Below, piece by piece: positions 8,328-16,380 of a DNA stretch of 64,000 nucleotides (positions are counted from its first letter, which is position 1; every line of letters starts with the position of its first letter). The stretch covers positions 124,001 to 188,000 of the forward strand of contig CAZSSH010000002.1 of NCBI GenBank assembly GCA_964609825.1, given 5' to 3'. The notes beneath the pieces are model-generated. The model was not told the DNA's origin. It searched no databases and saw nothing but the letters and a program-made list of their open reading frames with translations. A program made the translations under genes and the position numbers. The DNA is from CAZSSH01 sp964609825 (GTDB lineage: Bacteria > Verrucomicrobiota > Lentisphaeria > Victivallales > Victivallaceae).

Positions 8328-10277
8328 TTAAAACGTGATAATTTTTCTTGGCGAAGCCCGCTTCCTGATAAGTTCGACTAATTCTTCTTCACTATTATCC
8401 GCAAAGAAATCGTCATGGTTATGAAGTAAAAAGGAATTCAATTCTTTCATAGTTTGGAACCGCCCTTTCATTTCTTCTTGTGCTTTCCAAAAACGCTGAC
8501 CAAACGTATCGTATATGTAAATACTATATATCTGCTGGTCATTTTTGCAATACGACGTTTCTATGGATAAATCTCCTGCTGTATATACACACTCAATAGG
8601 GTTGCTGTCATTTTTCACAAGCCATTTAATTGTCCGAGAAGCCATTTTTTTAATTTTAATGAGCAGGTTTTCGGCGTCCGTATCACCTTGTTTTGCCGCC
8701 ATCATACACCAAGCTTGAGCTTCTGTGTAATCTTTTTTTACACCCTCTCCAGCATAATACATTAAAGCGATATTATATTGAGCCGTAACATTTCCCTGTT
8801 TTGCCGCTTTTGTGAACCACCCAAATGATTTCTCGTAATTTTGCGTTATGCCTTCGCCTGTATAGTACATAAGAGCAATCATAAATTGGGCCTCGGAGTC
8901 ACCTTGTTCGGCCATTTTTAGGAATCGCTCAAAGGCTTCATGGTAATCCTGCTCTACGCCTTCACCGGAATGATACATGTGAGCCACCATGCGCTGAGCT
9001 TCTGGGCAACTTTGAGTTATAAGGGGAGCATTCATATAACATTCCCGAGGATAATCATTTGCCGCCTTCATTGCCCACTCGAAGGCTTCGAAGTAATTTT
9101 GTTTGACGCCATTTCCACGATAATACATATCCGCAATGCAATATTGGGCTTTGGGATGATCTTGCTTCGCCGCTTTCATAAACCACTCAAAAGCTTCTTT
9201 TGCGTCCTGTTCCACGCTTTCGCCAGCGTTATACATAACAGCAACACCGTATTGAGCCATAGCATGCCCCTGTTCCGCCGCCTTAAGATACCATTTGAAA
9301 GCTTCTTTAATATTTCGCTTTACGCCATTGCCCGCATAATACATTATGGCAACATTGAATTGAGCCTGAGCATAGCCTTTTCTCGCCGCTCTCATATCCC
9401 ACCTGAAAGCTTCATGATAGTTCTGTTCGACACCTTCACCGCAGAAGTACATATGGGCGACATCATTTTGTGCTTGTGGATGATTTTGTCTCGCCGCTTT
9501 CATAAGCCATGCAAACGCTTGGGAAAAGTTTCTTTCAATACCTTTGCCGTTTCGATACATGTTCCCTATAAAATATTGAGCTTCATCGTTTTCCTGTTCT
9601 GCCGCCTTTGAGAACCACTCAAAAGATTTTTCATAATCCTGCGCCACACCGTCTCCATAATAATGTTGGATAGCAACCATGCATTGAGCCTGCGGGTGAT
9701 TTTGTTCTGCCGCCTTCATTGCCCAAGCGAAAGCTTCATGAAAATCCTGATCAACACCATCTCCACGACAGTACATATCAGCAACGTGATATTGCGCTTT
9801 AGAGTGACCTTGCTTCGCCGCTTTCATAAACCACTCAAAAGCTTCTTCTTCATCATATTTTACACCTTTGCCCGTGTAATACATAAGAGCAACCAAATAT
9901 TGAACCTCTGGAATGCCCTCCTGAGCACTCGCTTGTTCGAACGCTTCTTGATAGCGCTCCGCATCGCCATTACCATGAAAGTGGATACTGGTAGCAAAGA
10001 GTATTGACGAATCATCATTTTTCAACAATTCCAGATACCATTCCAAGGCTTTCTGGTAATCCCGCTCTACGCCTTGGCCGGAACTATACATGTTAAAGAG
10101 CAAGCTTTGGGCCATGGCCTCTCCCTGCTTTGCCGCTTTCATTCCCCACTTAAAAGCTTCTTGAAAATTCTGATCGACACCATTTCCGTAATAATATGCA
10201 TCTGCAAGCTGGCATTGTGCTTGAGCGTAGCCTTTTTCTGCCGAATCCGAAATGGATTGAAATTCATTTAAATTCAT
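8328..10277 (-). CDS. Sel1-like repeat protein with 14 repeats
   Basis: The 649-residue protein is built from about fourteen 36-residue Sel1 units of the form MYYxGxGVxxDYxEAFxWxxKAAxQGHxxAQ, spanning roughly residues 20-530. One unit (around YPRECYMNAPLITQSCPEAQ) is lengthened. A non-repeat tail of about 115 residues follows. There is no signal peptide or transmembrane segment, so it is likely cytosolic. Sel1 solenoids are protein-protein scaffolds, and several mobile elements carry them as cargo. The underlying 108-bp DNA repeats make unit gain or loss by recombination likely. The start has AAGGAG at good spacing. Partner unknown. Confidence 0.9.
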   Translation of the reverse strand: MNLNEFQSISDSAEKGYAQAQCQLADAYYYGNGVDQNFQEAFKWGMKAAKQGEAMAQSLLFNMYSSGQGVERDYQKALEWYLELLKNDDSSILFATSIHFHGNGDAERYQEAFEQASAQEGIPEVQYLVALMYYTGKGVKYDEEEAFEWFMKAAKQGHSKAQYHVADMYCRGDGVDQDFHEAFAWAMKAAEQNHPQAQCMVAIQHYYGDGVAQDYEKSFEWFSKAAEQENDEAQYFIGNMYRNGKGIERNFSQAFAWLMKAARQNHPQAQNDVAHMYFCGEGVEQNYHEAFRWDMRAARKGYAQAQFNVAIMYYAGNGVKRNIKEAFKWYLKAAEQGHAMAQYGVAVMYNAGESVEQDAKEAFEWFMKAAKQDHPKAQYCIADMYYRGNGVKQNYFEAFEWAMKAANDYPRECYMNAPLITQSCPEAQRMVAHMYHSGEGVEQDYHEAFERFLKMAEQGDSEAQFMIALMYYTGEGITQNYEKSFGWFTKAAKQGNVTAQYNIALMYYAGEGVKKDYTEAQAWCMMAAKQGDTDAENLLIKIKKMASRTIKWLVKNDSNPIECVYTAGDLSIETSYCKNDQQIYSIYIYDTFGQRFWKAQEEMKGRFQTMKELNSFLLHNHDDFFADNSEEELVELIRKRASPRKIITF

Positions 10278-10387
10278 GATCGAAACTCCTTTTTGAAGAT
10301 TTTACTAGTTGCTTGCTATTTTATGTCTTTTCAATCTTATGCGCCAGTATATTTGAAATCTTACGTCAGCAGAACGAAAATCGGGAC

Positions 10388-10428
10388 AAAAAAAAGAGGT
10401 GCCCCCGATTACACCATTTCGAGGCACC
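10388..10428 (-). terminator. Minus-strand terminator between origin-like region and Sel1 gene
   Basis: On the minus strand GGTGCC pairs with GGCACC (10423-10428 and 10398-10403), followed by TC and eight T. It would stop transcription coming from the primase side before the Sel1 gene. Confidence 0.6.
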
Positions 10429-10707
10429 GCCAAGCGCCCATACGTGAATGCAAAAGGGAGCACCAAACACAATGGTGGTTTCCCTTCAGCAATGTTTCAC
10501 GTATCAAAAGTTTTGGCGGTTTTCGAAATGAACGTCTGCTGAAAAGTCTAAATGACTTATCTATAATTTTTAATGCTTATTTTTTTATATCTCGCAATAC
10601 TCCTAGGTTTACCAATAATATATCAGACAATCAATAAAAAATCAAATATAATTATCATTTTAACTGAGCCGTGATTGATTTCCTCAATATCTCCTTCACT
10701 CTCTTAT

Positions 10708-10815
10708 CGCACGCGCACACGATCACACGCACACACGCGCAGGAAGGCGCGCGTTTTACGCGCGCGCACGCCAGATCGCACGCACGCCAGATCGCACGCA
10801 CGATCACGCGCGATA
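10708..10815. repeat. GC-rich alternating tract with hairpin and tandem 16-mers
   Basis: Within A+T-rich surroundings there is about 105 bp of alternating purine-pyrimidine CG/CA sequence. It includes a perfect inverted repeat GCGCGCG-TTTTA-CGCGCGC (10747-10765) and two exact tandem copies of CGCACGCCAGATCGCA (10765-10780 and 10781-10796), with a partial third. Such tracts can adopt unusual DNA structure. It sits between the primase gene and the Sel1 gene with no coding function visible. Confidence 0.7.
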
Positions 10816-11050
10816 AAGAATACTTCAATCAATCCGTTTTACTGACATGTTTATCCAAAACAATTTCGGAAAAGTTTTCGGATGATTACCGAAACAATTT
10901 CGGCACCGAAGTTCGGGGATTACAACAATCTGAAAGAATGTTGAGATGACATCTTTACGCTCAGGTTGACGAGTGTTGCCATGCTGTGGAGTCGGGGCAC
11001 GTATACTTTTTGACGTTGGCCGCTGGCGCTGACGCTATTGAAGTGCCCCC

Positions 11051-11217
11051 GGTGACGCGGTGACACTTCTTGGCATTCTTTTTTCTTATCTTTTTCTCTC
11101 AAGGAAAACTTTTAACCACTGTCACCTCGTCACTTCGTCACCCAACACCACATTCAAGCTCAAAACAGAAAAAAAACAGGGTGACAACCGGTGACAAATC
11201 GCCACCAAACTGTCACC
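11051..11217. repeat. Iteron-like cluster of GGTGAC/GTCACC
   Basis: Eight copies of the hexamer in both orientations: GGTGAC at 11051, 11059, 11180 and 11190; GTCACC at 11121, 11137 and 11212; and GTCACT at 11129. They are spaced mainly by 8 or 10 bp inside groups. The cluster ends 20 bp from the primase/helicase stop codon. This is the arrangement expected for binding sites of an element replication protein. Confidence 0.6.
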
Positions 11218-11236
11218 CAAAGGTCAACAATCGGTC

Positions 11237-13432
11237 TTATGCCTGCGCGGAAGACCAAGACAATGAAACAAATTCACCAGCTCCATCATGGGAATCATCC
11301 CAAATAAAGCCTCGGGCACAATTCGTTTTATGAAGTTTCAATGCCGGATAATCACCTTTGGCGATCATATCCTTGACCTGTCGCAATATCCATGCGTTTC
11401 CCTGCTTGAGATGAAGAGCTTCTCTGACCAGCTCCGCCATATCCTGATTACTAATAAAGAAGCGGAAGGATTTGATATTTTTCTGCGTGGCGTTGATCAG
11501 ATTCATCAATGCGTCAATAATCATTTCTTTTTCGTCGAGATCATTGTCGTTATTTTTTTGACGGCTGACAACCAATTCCAATACGGCGTTGCGATTCAGT
11601 CCCGGAACTTTTGACAGAACTTGATTCTCCCAAAGCCCCCAGCGAGTCTTGGGTACGACATATTCTGTTTTTTGTTTCAGGAGATCAATCATCGTCGCGA
11701 TTAAAACCCAACGATTTTTCTCAATGAAAGAATTCAGCTTCTCCTGCCAATTAATACAGGCAGACGGTTTCTTTAAGGCAATCGGGATACACCTGCTTGC
11801 GAAGTCGCTATCGAGAGTTACAGAATTCAAGGTCATAATCCATACCAAGTGATTGGGTCTGGAGGCTTCACCGGTGTAGAGTTTGTGCCCGGAAATCTGA
11901 CCGGTGGTGAAAAGCGAGGCCATCCCCGCATTGGATATTTTTTGTTGTGTCCCCACTTCGTTGTCGAAAAGGACGATTCTTGACTTCATCGCCTCCCATG
12001 AAAGTAACCTTTTCGTCAAATCATTTGAGTCCAACCTTGTGGAGGCCTGAATGGGAATCTGATTCAGAAGTTTCGCGGCGGTCTCAGCCAACGTACTTTT
12101 TCCAACGCCCCTACCATCTTTGCTGGTGACGAGGAACGGCGCCCTTTGTCCGGCAGGACCTCCCCAGAGAGTTGTGAGAAACATTGCCAAAATCAAATCA
12201 CGGTCGGACTCCGTCTCCGGCGAAAAAAAGTCCAACAGAGCCTCAACGGTTGACATGTCAGCAGGCGGCAACACCGGAAGAGCATAGTGGACGTTTCTCA
12301 TCAAAGGATAGTGGGGCACCTTCTCAATGCTTTGCAAACTTGGCAAAACCAATCTCAGAGAACTCAGTAATTCTTCTTTGGTCATAAAGTTCTCACCTTT
12401 TTTCCAGTCCGGCACATCCTTGAACATATTGCCGAGGAGAGCGAACAAGTCCGCCGTCGTCTTTAATGAGATCGCGTTATCATCGGGAGAAGACGGCAAC
12501 AAAACCAACTCACCGTAAACGTTAGCAACCTGACCGTCAAGAATCAATGATACTTTATCAACAACCTCGTTATATGCACGCGGATTTATTTTATATTGAG
12601 TTTCTCCATCTTCAGAGGGACTGGCTTTTCGACAATAATTGAGCTGAGACAGTGTCTTTTGCTTCTTTTGGGGTATATTATAGTTGAAAACACTTTCCAC
12701 TGTTTTCATGGCTTCATCATGGTCGTAAGGCGGCGCGCACTCTTGACAAAAGTCAAGAGCAGCGGCTGCCGCCGCTTCTTTTGTCGCTCCCTGATTGCGA
12801 AGATTCTGTACAAAAACAAAAAGAGCATTGTTACGATTGCCCTCCGAGATTTTCCCGTCATCATCACAAACTACGGCGGTATTTATATTACTCCTATTGG
12901 CCATTAATAACGCTTTGTAATATTCTTGCTTAAACGGCAACGGCTCAACATCATTGACCACTTCATAAACTCCGCCGGTGTAATGAATCGAGGGCGGAGC
13001 AACAACCTGTTTCCCGTTGCACATCAAGTCTCCCCAGCCGGTAGTTTTAACGTTGTGGGAGGCCGGAGTAAAGCCATCCAGCTTAAAGTAATAATGGCAT
13101 TTCCACTCCGGGGCGTTGTTGCGGCGAACAATATAAGTTTGGCGGCACTCAGGGAATTCCTCCAAAAATTTATTAAAGACGTCCGGGACGTCAATGTCAA
13201 GGACGACCAAGCCGGAAACCTCCCCGGTCATCACTCCAACGTTGTACCCCTTGTCGTTATCCCAATAGGTCTTGGCAGTATCCATATCCTTTACAGGATT
13301 CTGGGTCCATCCCGTTAAGAACGGATTCTTGCCGGAGTTCTTATCTTCCAATTTTGGAGCCCCGACCGGAGTCAAACCCCAGCCACGACCAATGTAACTT
13401 TCCACAACTTTCATTTTATTAATTTTTTCCAT
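11237..13432 (-). CDS. Bifunctional primase-polymerase/helicase of the element
   Basis: The 731-residue protein begins with an archaeo-eukaryotic primase (prim-pol) domain: a GLTPV N-terminal motif, LVVLDIDVPD with catalytic D79 and D81, and an HYYFKLDG/APPSIHYTGGVY block. The C-terminal half is a superfamily 3/AAA-type helicase with Walker A KDGRGVGKST (around 437-446) and Walker B-like RIVLFDNE (around 486-493). Such fusions initiate replication of plasmids, phages and satellites. The start at ATG 13432 is preceded by AAGGAG; the frame is open to 13501 but overlaps the neighbouring gene. It lies 13 bp behind the small DNA-binding protein and next to repeat arrays it may bind. Confidence 0.88.
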   Translation of the reverse strand: MEKINKMKVVESYIGRGWGLTPVGAPKLEDKNSGKNPFLTGWTQNPVKDMDTAKTYWDNDKGYNVGVMTGEVSGLVVLDIDVPDVFNKFLEEFPECRQTYIVRRNNAPEWKCHYYFKLDGFTPASHNVKTTGWGDLMCNGKQVVAPPSIHYTGGVYEVVNDVEPLPFKQEYYKALLMANRSNINTAVVCDDDGKISEGNRNNALFVFVQNLRNQGATKEAAAAAALDFCQECAPPYDHDEAMKTVESVFNYNIPQKKQKTLSQLNYCRKASPSEDGETQYKINPRAYNEVVDKVSLILDGQVANVYGELVLLPSSPDDNAISLKTTADLFALLGNMFKDVPDWKKGENFMTKEELLSSLRLVLPSLQSIEKVPHYPLMRNVHYALPVLPPADMSTVEALLDFFSPETESDRDLILAMFLTTLWGGPAGQRAPFLVTSKDGRGVGKSTLAETAAKLLNQIPIQASTRLDSNDLTKRLLSWEAMKSRIVLFDNEVGTQQKISNAGMASLFTTGQISGHKLYTGEASRPNHLVWIMTLNSVTLDSDFASRCIPIALKKPSACINWQEKLNSFIEKNRWVLIATMIDLLKQKTEYVVPKTRWGLWENQVLSKVPGLNRNAVLELVVSRQKNNDNDLDEKEMIIDALMNLINATQKNIKSFRFFISNQDMAELVREALHLKQGNAWILRQVKDMIAKGDYPALKLHKTNCARGFIWDDSHDGAGEFVSLSWSSAQA

Positions 13433-13445
13433 TTTTATTATCTCC

Positions 13446-13760
13446 TTATTTACTTGCGATCCTTTCTGTTTTAGTTGCCATGTCATGCCCGTCAAGGACA
13501 AATGCCTTTAAATCATCGGGCAAGAACAATCTTCTGCCGCCGACTAGATAAGACTTGAGTCCACGCTTCTGCCAGTGCCAAAACGTGCTCCTTGATACAT
13601 TGCCGCAATATTTACGGGCATCCTTTTCGGATATAAACCCGACCGGGGTTTCCATTGGGATTGCCTTCGCGTGTAATACCGCCAAAGCATTGCTCAAAAT
13701 TTCATCACTGAAATTTTCCGTCACTATTGACTCCAATAGTTTGTCTTTTGCACTCTTCAT
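13446..13760 (-). CDS. Small MerR/AlpA-type DNA-binding protein, likely excisionase
   Basis: This 104-residue protein carries a helix-turn-helix/winged motif in its C-terminal half: FISEKDARKYC, VSRSTFWHWQKRGLKSYLVGGRRLFLPDDLKAFV. That is the layout of AlpA/excisionase-like proteins, with a recognition helix and a GRR wing. The start has TAAGGAG at proper spacing. Its position between integrase and primase fits a recombination directionality factor or an activator of the replication gene. Confidence 0.75.
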   Translation of the reverse strand: MKSAKDKLLESIVTENFSDEILSNALAVLHAKAIPMETPVGFISEKDARKYCGNVSRSTFWHWQKRGLKSYLVGGRRLFLPDDLKAFVLDGHDMATKTERIASK

Positions 13761-13911
13761 TTTGATTTCTCCTTATAAATAATGCCTCTTTCTTTCATCG
13801 AGTTGACCGGCACTATGCCAATCATCTGCCTCGATAACTATAATACAAAATTACAGGGACAAAAAACACAGTAATTAATAAAAAAAAATCAAAAATTTTT
13901 TATTTGAGCAT

Positions 13912-13951
13912 AAAAAAACCCGGGCAGACGAATTAATTTTCATCTCCCGGG
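13912..13951 (-). terminator. Intrinsic terminator of the integrase gene
   Basis: On the minus strand CCCGGG pairs with CCCGGG (13946-13951 and 13919-13924), extended by GA/TC pairing, followed by seven T. It begins 16 bp after the integrase stop. Confidence 0.85.
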
Positions 13952-13967
13952 CGTGTATTTAGGAATA

Positions 13968-15419
13968 TCAGGCGGCCTGCAACTCCTGCCTTATCTTTAA
14001 AATTTCCTCTTCGCTAAGGTCTGCGGACAACAGCCGCTTGCTTCTTGACAGCCCAAACTTGACCATCCAATTTTTTACTGCGACATCGGAAATATCGTAA
14101 ATGAGACCGATTGCACGATTGCTGTATTGTTTGATCAGTCTCTGCATTGCTTCCTTTGTCGGTTGCAAACGCGGCACGACGACTTCGACCTCAGGAATAT
14201 CATGTTGGAGCTCACTCATTTGATCGAAGAGCTCCTTGTTGCGTTTATCCATGTCACCACGCGCCTGTTCAAGCATTTTGGTATAGACCCTGACCATCTC
14301 CATGGATTCCCAGCCGAAAATGGTCATCGCATCTCTGATCGGCACTTGCTTGGCCGCCAGCAGTGACATCAGTGTTGTACGAAACGAGTGAAAGCTGTAA
14401 ATACAGCCGTTGCGCTGGCGTTGACGCCCCTCTTTCGATAACTGTGTCGTTTCTTTACCCAGCGCCGCTTCAAAAATATCCTGACTCTTTTTATTAGCCC
14501 AGTCACCAGTAATATAATAGTTGGCAATTACAGGATTGACATAAGGAGAAGGTTGATTTCGGATTTTGCGGCGCTCAAATACCCCGCACAATACTGGAGA
14601 GATGGGAATTCTTGCACGGTTGCCATGTTTCAATGTTTTTTCGGGGGCAAATTCAATAAATCCGCCACGTATCATATTCCATTTTAATAAAGCGGCATCC
14701 TTTAATCTCATTCCGGTCTGATCTCCGACCAGAAAAAAGTCTGACCAGTTTTGGCCTGCCGCAGCAGCGGCAGACAAAACGGCTTTGCGCATATCGGGCT
14801 CCAATGGTTGATGAGTGGCTTCCGAAACCGGAGCTATTGTTTGTGCTTTTACAATATTGCGGTCAAATGGATTTCCGTGGGGAAGATTCTTGTAAGCATG
14901 AATCCCGGCAAATACGCGCCTGAGAAATCCGGTACACCTGTTATAAGTCGGCGGAGATATTTTGCTGGCTCTTAATACCCCACTGTAACGGCACGCGGCG
15001 GAGGCGTCTACGTCCTCAATACTATTAATATTATTATCAGTACACCATTTTGCGAAAGAGAAAAAATATCCTTGCAATTGCTCTTGATAGGACGGCGCAT
15101 TTTCCTTAAATTCGACATTGTGCTCAAGCCAAAAATCGAATCCGGCTTGAAATGACAGATGCGCCAGCTCTTTGCCGCTGACGGCTTTGATGACTTTTTT
15201 GGCAATACTGAAGGCGTTTTCTTTTTGCAACAAAGATATTTCGGTCGTAACTTCTATGGCTTTGTAATTTCTGAGAAATTCTTTTGCTTGCTCGTAATCG
15301 GTTGTTTTGGTGTTGATGACAGTGTTTTTGTTGTTGCTGTACTGACGAAAGCAGTAGCATGAGTTTGCGGTGCGTTGAAATAACTCCGGCTCAATTTTCC
15401 TTTTTCTTTTGTGTTTCAT
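13968..15419 (-). CDS. Tyrosine recombinase (integrase) of the element
   Basis: The 483-residue integrase has a SAM-like core-binding segment (about 100-190) and a catalytic domain with R in TGMRLKDAA (about 237), HSFR (about 345-348), FGWES and the nucleophile Tyr in RVYTKM (about 379). A C-terminal extension of about 80 residues ends with a helix-turn-helix-like segment (IGLIYDISDVAVKNWMVKF), longer than simple phage integrases. It is encoded next to the 3' end of tRNA-Arg, and its start has AAGGAG upstream. It integrates and excises the element at that tRNA gene. Confidence 0.92.
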   Translation of the reverse strand: MKHKRKRKIEPELFQRTANSCYCFRQYSNNKNTVINTKTTDYEQAKEFLRNYKAIEVTTEISLLQKENAFSIAKKVIKAVSGKELAHLSFQAGFDFWLEHNVEFKENAPSYQEQLQGYFFSFAKWCTDNNINSIEDVDASAACRYSGVLRASKISPPTYNRCTGFLRRVFAGIHAYKNLPHGNPFDRNIVKAQTIAPVSEATHQPLEPDMRKAVLSAAAAAGQNWSDFFLVGDQTGMRLKDAALLKWNMIRGGFIEFAPEKTLKHGNRARIPISPVLCGVFERRKIRNQPSPYVNPVIANYYITGDWANKKSQDIFEAALGKETTQLSKEGRQRQRNGCIYSFHSFRTTLMSLLAAKQVPIRDAMTIFGWESMEMVRVYTKMLEQARGDMDKRNKELFDQMSELQHDIPEVEVVVPRLQPTKEAMQRLIKQYSNRAIGLIYDISDVAVKNWMVKFGLSRSKRLLSADLSEEEILKIRQELQAA

Positions 15420-15440
15420 ATTTATTTACTCCTTGTTTTC

Positions 15441-15456
15441 GGCATAGCTTTATGCC
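15441..15456. promoter_or_regulatory. Inverted repeat upstream of the integrase gene
   Basis: GGCATA-n4-TATGCC lies 22 bp upstream of the integrase start, just before its ribosome-binding site. It is a candidate operator for a regulator of integration. Confidence 0.4.
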
Positions 15457-15516
15457 TAAATATAATATCGAGCAAAGGAGTACAATAACACAAAAGTTAT
15501 GAAAAAAATCCGCTTA

Positions 15517-15538
15517 TTTGCAACATAATTTGCAACAT
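15517..15538. repeat. Direct repeat near the attachment site (candidate integrase arm sites)
   Basis: TTTGCAACAT occurs at 15517-15526 and 15529-15538. The pair lies between the integrase start and the tRNA 3' end, where arm-type integrase binding sites are expected. Confidence 0.45.
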
Positions 15539-15608
15539 GGGCCTATTTTGGACGTTTTGGGGGTGGCGAGAATTTTTCATAAGCCATTGAAGATAATGGC
15601 TTTAAAAA

Positions 15609-15685
15609 TGGTACACCCGACGAGATTCGAACTCATGACCTTCTACTCCGGAGGCAGACGCTCTATCCAGCTGAGCTACGGGTGC
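15609..15685 (-). tRNA. tRNA-Arg (anticodon CCG), element attachment site
   Basis: A complete cloverleaf is read on the minus strand: acceptor GCACCCG/CGGGTGT, D-arm GCTC/GAGC, anticodon stem TCTGC/GTAGA with loop CTCCGGA, T-loop TTCGAAT and an encoded CCA at 15609-15611. The anticodon CCG reads CGG (Arg). The first pair is G-U. The 3' end faces the integrase, so this is the chromosomal integration site, and the tRNA gene is intact on the chromosome side. Confidence 0.93.
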
Positions 15686-15803
15686 GGCATTCACAGTTCT
15701 TTAATATAACTTGTTTTGTCGGCAATTGCAAAAGAATTTCAGCACTTTTTTCGTTTTTTTTGCCTTTATCAACGTTTTTCGGCGCATTTCTTCGAATTTT
15801 CAT

Positions 15804-15832
15804 TTGGTATATCGGTAAACTCAGAGTATATT
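15804..15832 (+). promoter_or_regulatory. Promoter of the EIIA-antiporter operon
   Basis: TTGGTA, 17 bp, TATATT, about 35 bp before the EIIA start, whose ribosome-binding site is AAGGA. Confidence 0.5.
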
Positions 15833-15873
15833 AATAACATTGACTCCTGGACTTAACTTAAGGATATTATGAT

Positions 15874-16362
15874 ATGACCGACAATGAAATTTTCGCCGCC
15901 GGCGGCTTCTCCGGACTTGCCAAGATTTTGGCTCCCGAGCGCGTATTGATCCTCGAGAGCTCCGGCAAGCAGGGCGTCCTTGACGCATTGATCGATCTTT
16001 TTGACGACACTCCCGCGGTCAGCAGCAAGAGCGACCTCATCAACGGCATTTACAACCGCGAGAAACTCATGAGCACCGGCATCGGCATGTCGATCGCCAT
16101 TCCCCACGTGCGTTTGGCCTCGATCAACGATATCTGCGTCGCCGCCGCCGTCGTCCGCAACGGGGTCGATGACTACGAGAGTTTGGACTCGCAAAAGGTC
16201 AAACTCATTTTTATGATCATTGCGCGCGAAAATCAGCACGCCTTGCATTTGCGCATTTTGGCCAAGCTGAGCAGCTGCCTCAAGAGCGAAGCGTTTCGCA
16301 ACAAGCTTATCAACGCCGCCACGCCGGAAGACTTTTACCGGCTCCTCACTCTGGGCAAATAA
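15874..16362 (+). CDS. PTS EIIA (fructose/nitrogen type) domain protein
   Basis: The 162-residue protein is a stand-alone EIIA domain of the fructose/PtsN type. IGMSIAIPHVRL holds the phospho-accepting His in the GIAIPH motif, and the C-terminal half LIFMIIARENQHALHLRILAKLSS is the family's conserved block. No EIIB or EIIC lies nearby. It is 18 bp upstream of a cation/proton antiporter and starts the operon. PtsN-like proteins are known to regulate potassium transport, and EIIA-antiporter pairs suggest phosphorylation-dependent control of ion flux (inference). Confidence 0.85.
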   Translation: MTDNEIFAAGGFSGLAKILAPERVLILESSGKQGVLDALIDLFDDTPAVSSKSDLINGIYNREKLMSTGIGMSIAIPHVRLASINDICVAAAVVRNGVDDYESLDSQKVKLIFMIIARENQHALHLRILAKLSSCLKSEAFRNKLINAATPEDFYRLLTLGK

Positions 16363-16380
16363 CCGAAAGTCGGCAGCACC

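Larger units (their letters stand above)
10278..11236. other. Non-coding, origin-like region of the element
   Basis: About 960 bp without a credible gene. It contains the terminator at 10388-10428, the GC-rich repeat tract at 10708-10815, a palindrome CCGAAA-CAA-TTTCGG (10889-10903) within repeated ACAATTTCGG copies, and the GGTGAC repeat cluster near 11051-11217. Placement directly behind the primase/helicase gene fits a replication origin; this is inference. Confidence 0.5.
1..15608. mobile_element. Integrated mobile element (right part; left end outside window)
   Basis: The region carries a tyrosine integrase beside the 3' end of tRNA-Arg, an excisionase-like DNA-binding protein, a primase/helicase with an origin-like repeat region, a serine recombinase, a P-loop ATPase and cargo genes. 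Base composition is mixed and the first 4 kb is strikingly A+T-rich compared with the chromosome right of 15.7 kb. No capsid, tail, relaxase or type IV secretion gene is visible, so it could be a phage satellite-like or mobilisable island, or part of a larger ICE. I looked for a second copy of the tRNA 3' end in the window and saw none, so the left junction should lie upstream of position 1. Confidence 0.85.

Noticed and set aside
8940..9611. Plus-strand open frame in the Sel1 gene
   Set aside because: Antisense image of the 108-bp repeats.
10708..10815. CRISPR array
   Set aside because: Only two short adjoining 16-mers with no spacers and no cas gene nearby.
1..15608. Second attachment repeat (tRNA 3' end copy) inside the window
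   Set aside because: I scanned for the tRNA 3' sequence and saw no second copy by eye; short cores could be missed.
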